A stretch of DNA of 48,433 bases from Pseudonocardia nigra. Lineage in GTDB: Bacteria; Actinomycetota; Actinomycetes; Mycobacteriales; Pseudonocardiaceae. How positions within the stretch are numbered: position 1 is the stretch's first letter; the number at the start of each line of letters is the position of its first letter. The position numbers were made by a program, and so were the translations under genes. The DNA lies in NCBI RefSeq assembly GCF_019396355.1, contig NZ_JAHKRK010000037.1:1-48433 (forward strand). Reading direction: 5' to 3'. This document shows positions 25,478 to 35,667 of the stretch, piece by piece. The notes below the pieces were generated by a model. It was not told the origin of the DNA. It did no database searches and worked only from the letters and a program-made list of their open reading frames with translations.

Positions 25478-26245
25478 CGGAGAGTACTTCCAGGGCGCAT
25501 CCGCACCCGTCCTCGGCGGCCATCCGCCGGCCACGCGGGCACGGCCTCCGGGTCGGGCAGGGCGGCGAGAGCCACGGCGAGCCGGTCGTCGGCGAGCCGC
25601 CGTGGCCGCACGGGAGCAGCGGCGAGCCCGCGTTCGTGCAGGACCTTGCCCAAGAACGGCTGACCGGCGAGGAACGGCACCACCACCGACGGCACGCCGG
25701 CCCGCGCCGCGGCGTGCGCGTCCCCGCTCCGCGTGCTGCACTGCCGCGACGCAGCGGGGGAACACCGCCGCGTGCGGGAGGCTTCGGCGCACGAGCACGC
25801 CGGGCCCGCGCACCTCGTCGGGCACCTCGACGCCGCCCCAGCCGGTCGCCGCGAGCACCCGCCTGCCGACCGCCGGTACGGCGGCGACGGCGCGGCCGCG
25901 GGCCGCGGGATCACCGGTGGCGGTGGCCATCAGTGGTGGACGATCACGTCGGGCCGGTGGTCGAGGGCCGTCCGCGCCGCGGAGCGCAGCATCGCCCGCG
26001 TCGCCGCCGCGCCGACCGAGCGGTAGGACCGCAGTGCCGCCACCGGGGACACACCCTGCCCTGCCACGAGTGCCGCGAAGTCGCAGTCGAGGGCGACGAC
26101 CACACGCCGCCGCCTCGACGCGGCCGACCGCGTCGCTGGTGACGCCGAGGTGCACGTCGTGGCCGTCGCGCAGGGCCCGGCGGGCAAGCGTGACGAACGG
26201 GTCGACGTCGCCGCGGCTGCCGGCCGTCTGCATCAGGATCCGCAC
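25478..26245 (-). pseudogene. Glycosyltransferase family 1 (MGT-type), frameshifted and deleted
   Basis: The beginning MRILMQTAGSRGDVDPFV (from 26245) and the part ARAGVPSVVVPFLAGQPFLGK (around 25640-25700) are the two ends of a macrolide/sterol-type glycosyltransferase, which should be about 400 residues long. They lie in different frames: the frame changes near 26130 (after HLGVTSDAVGR), stops follow DVIVHH near 25930, and changes again near 25730 (PRCVAAVQH). The span codes for only about 255 residues, so internal sequence is missing too. The product is therefore non-functional. Intact members move sugars from nucleotide sugars to lipids or natural products. Confidence 0.8.
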
Positions 26246-26276
26246 GACGCGCTCCTTCGCGCCGGTTCCGGGAAGC

Positions 26277-26490
26277 CGCCGCGACCACTACCGGCTCGCC
26301 GGGGACACCGGGGCCGGGGCCGGTGTGGTCAGGCGGGAGCGCCTCGCCGGGCTCGCCGCCGACGGCCTCGGTGACCGGGCCCGACGGCCCCGCCGCAGAC
26401 CGCCTGCGGGAGATGCGGGACTTCTACGCGTTCCTCGCCGAGGAGATCCCGGCGTTGCTGGATCGCCGGCGGTCCCGGCGCGGCGGCTGA
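26277..26490 (+). pseudogene. GbsR/MarR-type regulator, 3' remnant
   Basis: Two fragments in different frames: RRDHYRLAGDTGAGAGVVR near 26279-26335 and EMRDFYAFLAEEIPALLDRR, ending with a TGA at 26488-26490. This order matches the C-terminal half of GbsR/MarR-type regulators (GRRDHYR... REMRDFF.FL...MPAL). The 5' half, including the DNA-binding domain, is missing. It lies next to, and divergent from, the decayed glycosyltransferase gene; such regulators often lie beside transporter or glycosyltransferase genes, so the two may have decayed together. Confidence 0.6.
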
Positions 26491-26498
26491 CCGGTTCC

Positions 26499-27737
26499 TC
26501 AGCCCGGGGTCAGGGCGGCCAGCACGCGGCAGTGCGCCGTGGTCACGACGTGGCCGCGCGGCACCTCGCCGGGCTCGTCCACACCGTCGGGCACGATCGT
26601 GAACCGCCAGTCGGGCGCACCGGGCCGGCCCGCGGCGTCCCAGCGGTCCAGGGCGTCGAGGAGCGCGTCGGCGAGCGCCGCGCCTTCCGGACCGAACGGG
26701 CGCACGGCGACCGGCCCGGGCCGCCGGAGGTCGCCGCGGCCGGCCAGGGGCACCACCATCGCGAGACCCGCCCGGTCGCGGTCCGCAGCGGTGGCGAGCG
26801 CGACCGTGCCGGTGCTCGGCCCGAGCGGCAGCAGGTCGTCGGGCAGCCCGGTGTCGGGGTCGGGGGCCAGCACGCGGCACGCGCCCGGCTCGGTGAGCGC
26901 CAGCCAGAGCCCGAACCCGTCCCACACGTCCACCACCCCGAGCGACACCGGGGCCGGAACAGGCTCGCCGGGCTCCTCGAGCGCCGCGGCGATGCGGGTG
27001 GGGTCGGCGCCGGGACCGTCGTCGGGCAGCTGCAGCGCGAGGCCCCAGCCGTCCACCGGGCGGATCGTGTCCCGGCCCGCGCCCTCGCCCCGCAGGCGGA
27101 TGAACGCACAGCTGCGGACGGAGTCGCTGTGCAGCAGGCCGTCCGGACCGAGATCGAGTGCGACCGACAGCTGGCTGCCGCGTACGGCGAGCGGCAGGAG
27201 CAGGCGCCCGCCGGGTGCGAGCTGCGCGATCCACTCCGGCCGCACGTCGTCGCTGCCTACGGTGAGCACGATCCGGTCGTAGGGGGCGCCGGCGGGATGA
27301 CCGAGCGCGCCGTCGGCGGTCACGAGGTCCACGCCGGCGACGTCCGCGGCCGCGAGGTGCTCCTCGGCGCCGGCCACGAGGGCCTCGTCGATGTCCACGG
27401 CGACCACCGTGCCCGTCGGTCCGACGATCCGTGCCATCAGCGCGGCGTTGTAGCCGGTGCCCGCGCCGATCTCCAACACCCGGTGCCCCGGCCGCAGGCC
27501 GAGCTGCTCCAGCATGATCGCCATCATCGACGGCTGGGACGCCGAGCTCGTGGTGACGCCGTCGGTGTACTGGACGGCCACGGCCTCGTCGGCGTAGGCC
27601 TGCTCGAGCGGGACGTCCGGCAGGAACAGGTGCCGCGGCACCGCACGGAAGGCCGCCTCGACCGCGGGCGTGTGGATCCGCCCGGCGGCGCGCAGGGCGT
27701 CGACCATCCGGGTGCGGGCGCGGGCGGCCTCCGTCAC
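26499..27737 (-). CDS. PCMT-like protein-L-isoaspartate methyltransferase family protein
   Basis: A 412-residue protein. The N-terminal half is a PCMT domain: FRAVPRHLFLPD (about residues 30-42), TSSASQPSMMAIMLEQL, motif I VLEIGAGTGYNAAL (about 95-108) and VVAVDID. The C-terminal half (about 220-412) is an extra domain, rich in DG/LG turns, that occurs in actinobacterial FxLD-type or PCMT-like methyltransferases that act in peptide maturation. A GTG start at 27737 is likely. No precursor peptide gene is visible nearby, so it may be a stand-alone repair enzyme or serve a distant peptide. Confidence 0.82.
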   Translation of the reverse strand: MTEAARARTRMVDALRAAGRIHTPAVEAAFRAVPRHLFLPDVPLEQAYADEAVAVQYTDGVTTSSASQPSMMAIMLEQLGLRPGHRVLEIGAGTGYNAALMARIVGPTGTVVAVDIDEALVAGAEEHLAAADVAGVDLVTADGALGHPAGAPYDRIVLTVGSDDVRPEWIAQLAPGGRLLLPLAVRGSQLSVALDLGPDGLLHSDSVRSCAFIRLRGEGAGRDTIRPVDGWGLALQLPDDGPGADPTRIAAALEEPGEPVPAPVSLGVVDVWDGFGLWLALTEPGACRVLAPDPDTGLPDDLLPLGPSTGTVALATAADRDRAGLAMVVPLAGRGDLRRPGPVAVRPFGPEGAALADALLDALDRWDAAGRPGAPDWRFTIVPDGVDEPGEVPRGHVVTTAHCRVLAALTPG

Positions 27738-27853
27738 CGGGCCGAGTCTGGCCGCGGGACGGATCGCGGACAACCGGAGAGCGCCGCGCCGGCCCGATGC
27801 GATCGCCACGCCGTGCCGACTCGCCCGCCGGCGTGTGCGAACTCGCGGAGAGG

Positions 27854-28978
27854 TCAGGGGCCGACGAGCGGGACCAGGTCGTCGGCGTGCACCACCTCGC
27901 GGCGCTGCTCCGGGGGCAGGTCACGGCTGCGACGGCCGATCAGATCGGGCAGCTCGGCGGCGTCGAAGCCCACCACCCCACGCGCGACGACCACCCCGTG
28001 CGGACCCACGAGGTCCACGACGTCGCCCGCGACGAAGTCGCCGGAGATCCCGTGGATGCCCGCCGCCAGCAGCGAACGCCTCCGGTCGATCACCGCGGCG
28101 ACCGCGCCCGCGTCGAGGTCGAGGGTGCCGCGAACGTCGGCGGCGTGCCGCAACCAGAAGCGGCGGGCCGACATCCGGCGGCCGGACGGCCGGAACGCCG
28201 TGCCGACCTTCGGGCCCGCGGCGGAGGTGTCGAGCGCGGCCGGGACGTCCTCGGCCGCGGCCAGCAGCACCGGGATGCCCGCCGCGGCGGCCATCGCCGC
28301 CGCCGTGATCTTGGTGGCCATCCCTCCGGTGCCGAGGCTGCCCGCGCCGGGGTGCGCGATCTGCACCATCTCCAGGTCCGTCGGCGCGTCCACGTCGGTG
28401 AGCAGCTGCGACCCCGGCAGGCGGGGATTGCCGTCGTAGAGCCCGTCGACGTCGGAGAGCAGCACCAGCCCGTCGGCGCCGATGAGGTGCGCCACCAGCG
28501 CGGCGAGCCGGTCGTTGTCACCGACCCGGATCTCGTCGGTGGCCACCGTGTCGTTCTCGTTGACCACGGGCAGCACGCCGAGGCCGAGCAACCGTTCGAG
28601 GGTGCGCTGGGCATTGCGGTAGTGCGACCGGCGGATCATGTCGTCGGCCGTGAGCAGCACCTGCCCGATCCGCTGGTCGTGCCGCCCGAACGACGCGCCG
28701 TAGGCCTGCGCGAGCAGCAGCTGACCGACCGCCGCCGCGGCCTGCTGGGTGGCGAGGTCGCGCGGGCGTCGGGTGAGCCCGAGCGGGGCGAGCCCGGCCG
28801 CGATCGCACCCGAGGACACGAGCACCACCTGGGCACCCGCGCTGTGCCGGGCCGCGAGCGCGTCGACGAGCGCGTCGAGCCGCAGCGGATCGAGGCCGCC
28901 GTCCAAGCTGGTCAGCGAGGAGGACCCGACCTTGACGACGATCCGGCGCGCCGCGGCGAGCTGCAGGCGGGCGTTCAT
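27854..28978 (-). CDS. proB: Glutamate 5-kinase
   Basis: A 374-residue protein. An amino-acid kinase domain (1-255) starts [12 protein letters not shown] and has [30 protein letters not shown] and [16 protein letters not shown] domain follows (about 275-365). It phosphorylates glutamate in the first step of proline synthesis. The ATG overlaps the obgE stop, so it is translationally coupled to obgE, the common order in actinobacteria. proA is not in the window. Confidence 0.96.
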   Translation of the reverse strand: MNARLQLAAARRIVVKVGSSSLTSLDGGLDPLRLDALVDALAARHSAGAQVVLVSSGAIAAGLAPLGLTRRPRDLATQQAAAAVGQLLLAQAYGASFGRHDQRIGQVLLTADDMIRRSHYRNAQRTLERLLGLGVLPVVNENDTVATDEIRVGDNDRLAALVAHLIGADGLVLLSDVDGLYDGNPRLPGSQLLTDVDAPTDLEMVQIAHPGAGSLGTGGMATKITAAAMAAAAGIPVLLAAAEDVPAALDTSAAGPKVGTAFRPSGRRMSARRFWLRHAADVRGTLDLDAGAVAAVIDRRRSLLAAGIHGISGDFVAGDVVDLVGPHGVVVARGVVGFDAAELPDLIGRRSRDLPPEQRREVVHADDLVPLVGP

Positions 28979-30453
28979 TCGTCCTCGGGATCCTCGGGCT
29001 CGTCGGCGAACAGCTCGTCGTCGGTGCGGTGGCGCCGCCGCTCGGCCCGCGCGGCCTTGCGCTCCGCGGCGCTGACCCTGCTGACCTGCTGATCGAGTCG
29101 CCGGTCGGTGCCGCGCCCGGACATGAGCGCCGCGACGCCCGCGGGTGTGCTCGGCTCCCAGTCGAACGTGACGTCGCCGATCGTGACCGGGCAGCCCGGC
29201 TGGGCGCCGGCCTCGGCGAGGGCGTCCTCGACACCGAGCCGCGCGAGCCGGTCGGCGAGGTAGCCCACGGCCTCGTCGTTGTCGAACGCGGTCTGCCGGA
29301 TCCAGCGCTCCGGGCGGGCGCCGCGCACGACGAAGCCACCCGGCAGCTCGGGGTCGTCCTCGATCGTGAACCCGGCGTCGTCCACCGCCTGCGGTCGCAG
29401 CACGATGCGGGTGGGCTCGACGACGGGCTGCGCGTCGCGGTGCGCCCGCACCTGCTCCGCCATCGCGAACGACAGCTCCCGCAGGCCGGCCCGCGACGCG
29501 GTGGAGATCGGGAAGACCGGCCAGCCGAAGCGTTCGGCGAGCTCGGCCGCCACGAGGTCGGCCATGTCCCGCGCGTCCGGGACGTCGATCTTGTTGAGCG
29601 CGATGAGGCGCGGCCGGTCGGACAGCTCGCCGCCGAGCGCGGGGGTGTAGCGGGCGAGCTCGTCCTCGAGCGCCTGCACGTCCGAGACGGGGTCGCGGCC
29701 CGGCTCGAACGTGGCGCAATCGACCACGTGGACGAGCACCGAGCAGCGCTCGATGTGGCGCAGGAAGTCCAGTCCCAGGCCGCGCCCCTCGGAGGCGCCG
29801 GGGATGAGGCCCGGCACGTCGGCCACGGTGAACACGTCCTCGCCCGCGGTGACCACACCGAGCTGCGGCACCAGCGTGGTGAACGGGTAGTCGGCGATCT
29901 TCGGCCGGGCCGCGGACAGGGCCGCGACCAGCGACGACTTCCCCGCGGAGGGGAACCCGAGTAGCCCGACGTCGGCCATCGAGCGCAGCTCGAGCACCAG
30001 GTCGCGGCTCTCCCCCGGCTCGCCCAGCAGCGCGAACCCGGGCGCCTTGCGGGCCTGCGAGGCGAGCGCGGCGTTGCCCAGCCCACCGCGGCCGCCCTCC
30101 GCCGCGACGAAGCGGGTGCCCGGCCCGACGAGATCGGCGATGATCTCGCCGTTCGTGTCGAACACGACCGTGCCGTCCGGGACGTGCAGCTCCAGGTCCT
30201 CGGCATTCGCGCCGGCCCGGAACCCGCCCTGGCCCTGCTTGCCGCCCCGCGCCATGGCGTGCGGGCGGTGGTGGAAGTCGAGCAGGGTGTGCACGCCGGG
30301 GTCGACGACCAGGACGATCGACCCGCCCCTGCCGCCGTTGCCGCCGTCGGGGCCGCCGAGCGGCTTGAACTTCTCGCGGTGCACGGAGGAGCAGCCGTTG
30401 CCGCCCGCCCCCGCGGTGGCGTGCAGCACCACGCGGTCCACGAACTTCGACAT
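28975..30453 (-). CDS. obgE: Obg family GTPase CgtA/ObgE
   Basis: A 492-residue protein: Obg fold (1-158) with the glycine-rich [16 protein letters not shown] and [12 protein letters not shown], then the GTPase domain with G1 [10 protein letters not shown]3 [10 protein letters not shown] and G4 NKIDV, then the C-terminal OCT domain (about 345-430) and an acidic tail (EDPEDPEDE). It binds the large ribosomal subunit and links ribosome assembly with growth. It follows rpmA and is followed by proB with overlapping codons. Confidence 0.97.
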   Translation of the reverse strand: MSKFVDRVVLHATAGAGGNGCSSVHREKFKPLGGPDGGNGGRGGSIVLVVDPGVHTLLDFHHRPHAMARGGKQGQGGFRAGANAEDLELHVPDGTVVFDTNGEIIADLVGPGTRFVAAEGGRGGLGNAALASQARKAPGFALLGEPGESRDLVLELRSMADVGLLGFPSAGKSSLVAALSAARPKIADYPFTTLVPQLGVVTAGEDVFTVADVPGLIPGASEGRGLGLDFLRHIERCSVLVHVVDCATFEPGRDPVSDVQALEDELARYTPALGGELSDRPRLIALNKIDVPDARDMADLVAAELAERFGWPVFPISTASRAGLRELSFAMAEQVRAHRDAQPVVEPTRIVLRPQAVDDAGFTIEDDPELPGGFVVRGARPERWIRQTAFDNDEAVGYLADRLARLGVEDALAEAGAQPGCPVTIGDVTFDWEPSTPAGVAALMSGRGTDRRLDQQVSRVSAAERKAARAERRRHRTDDELFADEPEDPEDE

Positions 30454-30472
30454 CAGCTACCTCTCACACGAC

Positions 30473-30512
30473 GAAAACGGCGGGCCACCCAGGAGGGCGG
30501 CCCGCCGTTCTC
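30473..30512 (-). terminator. Hairpin between rpmA and obgE
   Basis: GAAAACGGCGGGCC (30473-30486) pairs with GGCCCGCCGTTCTC (30499-30512), one mismatch in 14 bp, with a 12-nt loop. It lies just downstream of rpmA, so it should partly end the ribosomal-protein transcript before obgE; read-through may feed obgE-proB. Confidence 0.75.
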
Positions 30513-30533
30513 AGGTTCTGCTGGGTGCAGGCC

Positions 30534-30791
30534 TCAGACCTGCGCCGGCACCACGTTGACGACCTTGCGGCCCTTCGCGTAGCCGAACTCGACCGAGCCC
30601 TCGACGAGGGCGAACAGCGTGTCGTCACCGCCGCGGCCGACGCCGTCGCCCGGGTGGAACTTGGTGCCGCGCTGGCGGACGAGGATCTCGCCCGCTCCGA
30701 CGACCTGGCCGCCGAAGCGCTTCACGCCGAGACGCTGTGCATTGGAGTCGCGCCCGTTGCGCGAGCTGGACGCACCCTTCTTGTGAGCCAT
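30534..30791 (-). CDS. rpmA: 50S ribosomal protein L27 (bL27)
   Basis: An 85-residue protein with the standard L27 N-terminus [16 protein letters not shown] and [21 protein letters not shown]. Its N-terminal tail reaches the peptidyl-transferase centre. There is no extra Firmicutes-type leader to be cleaved. It lies 14 bp downstream of rplU and forms a unit with it. Confidence 0.98.
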   Translation of the reverse strand: MAHKKGASSSRNGRDSNAQRLGVKRFGGQVVGAGEILVRQRGTKFHPGDGVGRGGDDTLFALVEGSVEFGYAKGRKVVNVVPAQV

Positions 30792-30805
30792 GGCTGCGTC
30801 ACTCC

Positions 30806-31114
30806 CTACTTCGCGATGCCGGTGACCTGGACCTTCGTCAGCGGCTGACGGTGCCCCTGACGCTTGTGGTAGCCGGTCTTGTTCTTGAACTTGTGGATGC
30901 GGATCTTCGGGCCCTTGGTGTGCTCGACGACCGTGGCGGTGACGGACGCACCGGCGAGCGCCTGCGCGTCCGTGGTGACGTCGTCGCCGTCCACCAGGAG
31001 CACGGCCGGGAGGGTGACCTCCGCGCCGGGCTCACCGTTGATCTTCTCGACGGTGAGCACGTCGTCGACGGCCACCTTGTACTGCTTACCGCCGGTCTTG
31101 ACGATCGCGTACAT
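30806..31114 (-). CDS. rplU: 50S ribosomal protein L21 (bL21)
   Basis: A 102-residue protein; the ATG at 31114 starts [13 protein letters not shown], the conserved L21 opening, and the end has [16 protein letters not shown], which binds 23S rRNA. A 12-codon upstream extension in the same frame is not conserved and is rejected. First gene of the rplU-rpmA unit, with 120 bp to the end of rne. Confidence 0.98.
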   Translation of the reverse strand: MYAIVKTGGKQYKVAVDDVLTVEKINGEPGAEVTLPAVLLVDGDDVTTDAQALAGASVTATVVEHTKGPKIRIHKFKNKTGYHKRQGHRQPLTKVQVTGIAK

Positions 31115-31234
31115 CGACGCACTGCTCCTGAAGCTCGGGGGACGTAGCACAGCGTTGCGCTGGGCGGGCCGCGGCTGCCGTTCGGTGGAGCGCGGCGCAG
31201 GGGTCCCAGGTTACCTGACGGGATTCGGGGCGTG

Positions 31235-34200
31235 TCATGCCGGGTCGCCCCCGCCCTCGACGGGCGGCCCGGCGGGCCGGGACGCCGCGCGTCGGGCGCG
31301 CCGGGGACGCGTGACCGCGGTGGGCTCCGGCTGCGGTGCGACCGCGGCGGTTACGGCCGCGGCCGGGGCTGCGGCGGGCGGTTCCGGGGCGGCCGGAGCG
31401 GCGGGCACGGTGACCACCGCGGCGACCGGGGCGTCCCCGGTCGTGGCCGTGGGCGCCCCCGCGGAGCGGGTGACGCGGCCGCGCCTGCGGGCCGGGCGGC
31501 CGTTGGGCGTGCCGGCGGGCTCCGCCTCGGCTGCTGCCGGGACCTCGGTGGGGGCCTCGGCCGGCGTCGCCGCGGGAGCCTCAGCCGGCGGCTCGGCGGG
31601 CTTCTCGGCGGCCGGCTCGGCGGCGGACACCCCGCTCGAGCGAGCCCGCGTCCGCCGCCGCCCGCTGCGCTCGGCGATCGACCGCTCGACCACGACCTCC
31701 TCGACGGCGTCGGCGGCCACGTCGTCGGTGGACCGGGCCTGGCCGGACGTCTCGACGACACCGTGGGGCACGGGCGCCTCGACGACCTGCGGCTCGACGT
31801 CGGGGGTGTCGACGACCGCGGACGCGTCGGCCGCGTCGGCGACGTCGGCCGGGGTGGCGGCACCCACGACCGGCGCCTCCACTACCACGCTCTCGGTGAC
31901 CGGCGCCTCGACGACGGGAGCTGGCGCGCCCACGTCCACCGCGGCATCGGGCTTGTCGGCGTCGGGCCTGCCGGCGGACTTCTCCGCGGGACCGGGCTTG
32001 CCGGGGGTCGGCCCGCGGCCCGCGCCGTTCTGCTGCCCGCCGTGGTCGCGCCGGGCGTCGTGGCCACGGTCCTCGGTGTCACCGCGCTTGCCGCGGCCAC
32101 CGCGGGACCGGCGGCCGGAGGGGTCCCGGTCGCCGCGACCGGACTCGTCGGCCACGGGCTCGGCGGTGACGATCACGCCGCGGCCCCGGCAGTGCTCGCA
32201 CGGAGTGGAGAAGTGCTCCAGGAGGCCGCCGCCCACCCGCTTGCGGGTCATCTGCACCAGGCCCAGCGACGTGACCTCGGCCACCTGGTGGCGCGTGCGG
32301 TCGCGGGCCAGGCACTCGGTGAGCCTGCGCAGTACGAGGTCGCGGTTGGCCTCGAGCACCATGTCGATGAAGTCGATGACGATGATGCCGCCGATGTCGC
32401 GCAGCCGGAGCTGGCGGACGATCTCCTCGGCCGCCTCCAGGTTGTTGCGCGTGACCGTCTCCTCGAGGTTGCCCCCGGAGCCGGTGAACTTGCCGGTGTT
32501 GACGTCGATGACCGTCATCGCCTCGGTGCGGTCGATCACCAGCGTGCCACCGGACGGCAGCCACACCTTCCGGTCGAGCGCCTTGAGCAGCTGGTCGTCG
32601 ATCCCGTACTCGGCGAACACGTCGCTGGTGCCCACGTGGCGGCGCAGCCGGTCGGTGAGCTCCGGTGCGACGTGCCCCACGTAGTGCGACAGCGTGTCCC
32701 AGGCGTCGTCGCCCTCGACGACGAGCCGCGAGAAGTCCTCGTTGAACTGGTCGCGGACGACCTTGATGAGCAGGTCGGGCTCCTCGTAGAGGAGCGTGGG
32801 CGCCTTGGGCTTGTTCGGGCCGGTCTGCTCGGCCTTGCCCTTGACGACCTCCCACTGCGCCTGCAGCCGGCGGACGTCGCGCTCCAGCGCCTCCTGGCTC
32901 ACGCCCTCCGACGCGGTACGGATGATCACCCCGGCCTCGGTCGGGACGATTTCCTTGAGCATGTCCTTCAGCCGCTTGCGCTCGACGTCGGGGAGCTTCC
33001 GGCTGATGCCTGCGGCGCCGCCGGACGGGACGTAGACGAGGAACCGGCCGGCGAGGCTGATCTGCGTGGTCAGGCGGGCGCCCTTGTGCCCGATGGGGTC
33101 CTTCGTGACCTGCACGAGCACGCTGTCGCCGCTGGAGAGCGCCTGCTCGATGCGGCGGGCCTTGCCGCCGAGGCCTGCCGCGTCCCAGTCGACCTCGCCC
33201 GCGTACAGCACCGCGTTGCGGCCGCGGCCGATGTCGATGAACGCGGCCTCCATGCTGGGCAGCACGTTCTGGACGCGGCCGAGGTAGATGTTGCCCACCA
33301 TCGAGCCGCCGTCCCTGCCTGCGACGAAGTGCTCGACCAGGACGTCGTCCTCGAGCACCGCGATCTCGACGCGGTCACCGCGCTCACGCACCACCATCGA
33401 ACGGTCGACGGACTCGCGGCGGGCGAGGAACTCGGCCTCGGACAGGATCGGCACCCGCCGCCTGCCGGCGTCGCGACCGTCGCGGCGACGCTGACGCTTG
33501 GCCTCCAGGCGGGTGGACCCGCGCACGCTCTGCACGCCGTCGCCGCTCCCGTCGGCACCGTCGTCGGCGCGCTGCTCGCGCGGCGGGCGCACCTTGGTGA
33601 CCGTGTTCGGCGGGTCGTTCTCGTCGGCGTCGGCGCTGTCGTCGGCCGAGCCCTTGCGCCGACGGCGGCGGCGCCTGCGGCGCGAGCCTCCGGACTCGTC
33701 CTCGGAGCGCTCGCTCTCGTCGGCGTCGTCGTCCGAGCGGAACTCGTCGTCGGCCTCGGAGGTGTCGGCGTCGGCCGTGGTCTCGGCCTTGTCGCCGTCC
33801 TCGGCCTCGTCGGTGTCGTCGTCGTTCTCGCCGTTCTCGTCGTCGAGGCCCTCGCCACCCCGGCCCCGGCCCCGGCCGCGCCGGCCGCGGCGCCTGCGCC
33901 TGCGGGCACCCGCGTCGTCGGAGTCGTCGGAGTCGTCGGCGTCCTCGACGGCGGCGGGCGCCGTGTCCTCGGCCTGCTGCTCGTCGGCACGGGTGGGCTC
34001 GGGCGCCGCGACGTCGGCTGCGGCGGCCGCCTCGGGCTCGGCGGTCCGCTTACGGGTGCGCAAAGGCCGCGAGGGCGCCTGGAACAGCGGAGTGGGCGGC
34101 GCGAACACCGGCGCGAGGGGCGCGGCGGGCTCGTCGGCCTCCTCGGCCGGGGCGGCCTGCTCGGCCGGGGCGGCCTGCTCTGCCGGGGCGGCCTCCCCGG

Positions 34201-34528
34201 CGGCGGACTCCCGGGTCGTCATGGTCGGGGCGGGCTCGGCGGGGGCCGGTGCCGCCTCGGCGGGCACGGCGGGCGCGGTGGCCTCGGTGCGGGCTGCGGC
34301 CTCGGGCGCGAGCGCCGCGACGACCTGCTCCGCGACCTTGCGGTCGATGCTCGACTGGGGGCTGCGCACCTCCAGGCCGAGCTCGCTCAGGGCGGCGAGC
34401 ACCTGGCGGCTGGTGCGCGCGAGCAGCTTCGCGAGCGCGTGCACGCGCATCTTCTCCGGCAGGTCGTTCAGGGCGGGTACGGTGACCGGCCCGCCGGGGC
34501 CACCGGCGGGCGAATCGCTATTCGACAT
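31235..34528 (-). CDS. rne: Ribonuclease E/G
   Basis: A 1097-residue protein. The N-terminal 70 residues resemble the IF2-N helical domain (VHALAKLLARTSRQVLAAL). A long low-complexity Glu/Asp/Arg-rich region follows (about 80-350), then the catalytic core: S1 domain (GNIYLGRVQNVLP) at about 385-480, 5'-sensor and DNase-I-like domain with IDVNTG and IDFIDM carrying the catalytic Asp pair, and the zinc link CEHCRGRG (usually CPxC). The last 260 residues are Ala/Pro/Glu-rich, presumably a degradosome scaffold. It initiates mRNA decay and rRNA processing. ATG start with GGAGGAGCTGA just upstream. Confidence 0.96.
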   Translation of the reverse strand: MSNSDSPAGGPGGPVTVPALNDLPEKMRVHALAKLLARTSRQVLAALSELGLEVRSPQSSIDRKVAEQVVAALAPEAAARTEATAPAVPAEAAPAPAEPAPTMTTRESAAGEAAPAEQAAPAEQAAPAEEADEPAAPLAPVFAPPTPLFQAPSRPLRTRKRTAEPEAAAAADVAAPEPTRADEQQAEDTAPAAVEDADDSDDSDDAGARRRRRRGRRGRGRGRGGEGLDDENGENDDDTDEAEDGDKAETTADADTSEADDEFRSDDDADESERSEDESGGSRRRRRRRRRKGSADDSADADENDPPNTVTKVRPPREQRADDGADGSGDGVQSVRGSTRLEAKRQRRRDGRDAGRRRVPILSEAEFLARRESVDRSMVVRERGDRVEIAVLEDDVLVEHFVAGRDGGSMVGNIYLGRVQNVLPSMEAAFIDIGRGRNAVLYAGEVDWDAAGLGGKARRIEQALSSGDSVLVQVTKDPIGHKGARLTTQISLAGRFLVYVPSGGAAGISRKLPDVERKRLKDMLKEIVPTEAGVIIRTASEGVSQEALERDVRRLQAQWEVVKGKAEQTGPNKPKAPTLLYEEPDLLIKVVRDQFNEDFSRLVVEGDDAWDTLSHYVGHVAPELTDRLRRHVGTSDVFAEYGIDDQLLKALDRKVWLPSGGTLVIDRTEAMTVIDVNTGKFTGSGGNLEETVTRNNLEAAEEIVRQLRLRDIGGIIVIDFIDMVLEANRDLVLRRLTECLARDRTRHQVAEVTSLGLVQMTRKRVGGGLLEHFSTPCEHCRGRGVIVTAEPVADESGRGDRDPSGRRSRGGRGKRGDTEDRGHDARRDHGGQQNGAGRGPTPGKPGPAEKSAGRPDADKPDAAVDVGAPAPVVEAPVTESVVVEAPVVGAATPADVADAADASAVVDTPDVEPQVVEAPVPHGVVETSGQARSTDDVAADAVEEVVVERSIAERSGRRRTRARSSGVSAAEPAAEKPAEPPAEAPAATPAEAPTEVPAAAEAEPAGTPNGRPARRRGRVTRSAGAPTATTGDAPVAAVVTVPAAPAAPEPPAAAPAAAVTAAVAPQPEPTAVTRPRRARRAASRPAGPPVEGGGDPA

Positions 34529-34708
34529 TCAGCTCCTCCGCCCCCGGGCGCCTCCGTGTGGAGGCGGCCGCGCAGGGGCACGTGCAGTTCTCTCCTCGCG
34601 CGGTGCGCGACGAGCAATCCTCGGTCTCGCTCCGCCCGGAGGCGGATCGTCCTCGACGGCGTGCCGTGACCGGCAGAGGCGCCGGTGCGCCGGGGCCGAC
34701 CCACCCAC

Positions 34709-35518
34709 TCAGGCCCGGGTGGTGACCCGGTCGGAACCGAGCGGATCGGCCAGGTCGCCTCGGTGGTCGAGCAGTCCCTGCGCCATCCGGGTCGCCTTCG
34801 CGGGCACCGGCGGCCTGAGGCCTGCGACAACGTCGAGTGCACCCAACACGTCATCGGGTCGAACGGCGGGTGTCGTCTGCCGCACGACCGCGGTCAGTAT
34901 CGCACAGACTTCCGTGCGATCGGGGGTCGTCGAGGGTGAGACACCCGACGGTGCCCCATCCTGAACGCCCTCGGCGGCCACCTCGACCTGGGCGAGTGCG
35001 GCCCGGACGTCGATCTGCCGCCGTCCCGACGGTGTGACGCGTTCGACGACGACCGACTCCTGCGCGAGCAACGCGTCCACCGCCTCCCGCAGCGCGGCCG
35101 GCTCCACCCCGGGCAGCTCGATCCGCCAGCGACTCGCGTCGATCCGCTCGGCGAGGGCGGCCCCGCTCGCGACCGCGGCCGCAAGCACGTCGAGCCCGTC
35201 GGGGAGCGCGGCGTCCAATGCCGTGGCGAGTGCGGCCGGGTCGACCTCGCGGGTCAGCCCGATCTCCACGTACTCGGCCTCGCTGGCCGACCCCGTGGGC
35301 GCGGCCCCGATCCACGACAGCCGCGGGTGCGGGCTGAACCCGTGCGAGTGCGCGACGGGCACGCCGGCCCGCCGCACCGCCCGCTCGAAGCTGCGTGCGA
35401 CGTCGCGGTGGGAGAGGAACCGCAGCCGCCCGCGCTTGGCGAAGCGCACCCGGATGCGCTGCACCGTGGGCGGAGCGGGATTGGCGGCCTCCCCCGGCCG
35501 AACGCGTGCCACGGACAC
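34709..35518 (-). CDS. TIGR03936 family radical-SAM-associated protein (DUF2344)
   Basis: A 269-residue protein with RIRVRFAKRGRLRFLSHRD (about residues 16-34) and SHGFSPHPRLSWIGA, the signature of the DUF2344 family. Such proteins are the usual partner of TIGR03960 radical SAM enzymes, fused or adjacent; function is unproven, a role in RNA or tRNA modification has been suggested. Here the two genes are separated by almost 1.9 kb of pseudogenes, a GNAT gene and repeats. The GTG at 35518 is the chosen start; a second GTG lies two codons further. Confidence 0.88.
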   Translation of the reverse strand: MSVARVRPGEAANPAPPTVQRIRVRFAKRGRLRFLSHRDVARSFERAVRRAGVPVAHSHGFSPHPRLSWIGAAPTGSASEAEYVEIGLTREVDPAALATALDAALPDGLDVLAAAVASGAALAERIDASRWRIELPGVEPAALREAVDALLAQESVVVERVTPSGRRQIDVRAALAQVEVAAEGVQDGAPSGVSPSTTPDRTEVCAILTAVVRQTTPAVRPDDVLGALDVVAGLRPPVPAKATRMAQGLLDHRGDLADPLGSDRVTTRA

Positions 35519-35580
35519 CAGTCTACGAGCCGCGCGCCGGGCACCCCGAGGCGGACGATGGCTCCCTGCCGCACGCGCCC

Positions 35581-35635
35581 TTGCAGCAAAGCCACTTTCC
35601 TGCCATCTCCTTGCGTGAAAGTGGCTCTGCTGCAA
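35581..35635. repeat. Dispersed hairpin repeat, family GCAGCAAAGCCAC (copy 2)
   Basis: TTGCAGCAAAGCCACTTTC and GAAAGTGGCTCTGCTGCAA pair over 19 positions with one mismatch, around a 17-nt loop. It lies 62 bp upstream of the DUF2344 gene. It is the best conserved of three copies in this window. Confidence 0.85.
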
Positions 35636-35667
35636 TCTGGGCGGGGTCGGCGCCCACGGGCCGCCGC

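Noticed and set aside
31150..31230. Search for an L21-type leader or riboswitch before rplU
   Set aside because: Only a weak small hairpin is seen; no recognisable leader structure.
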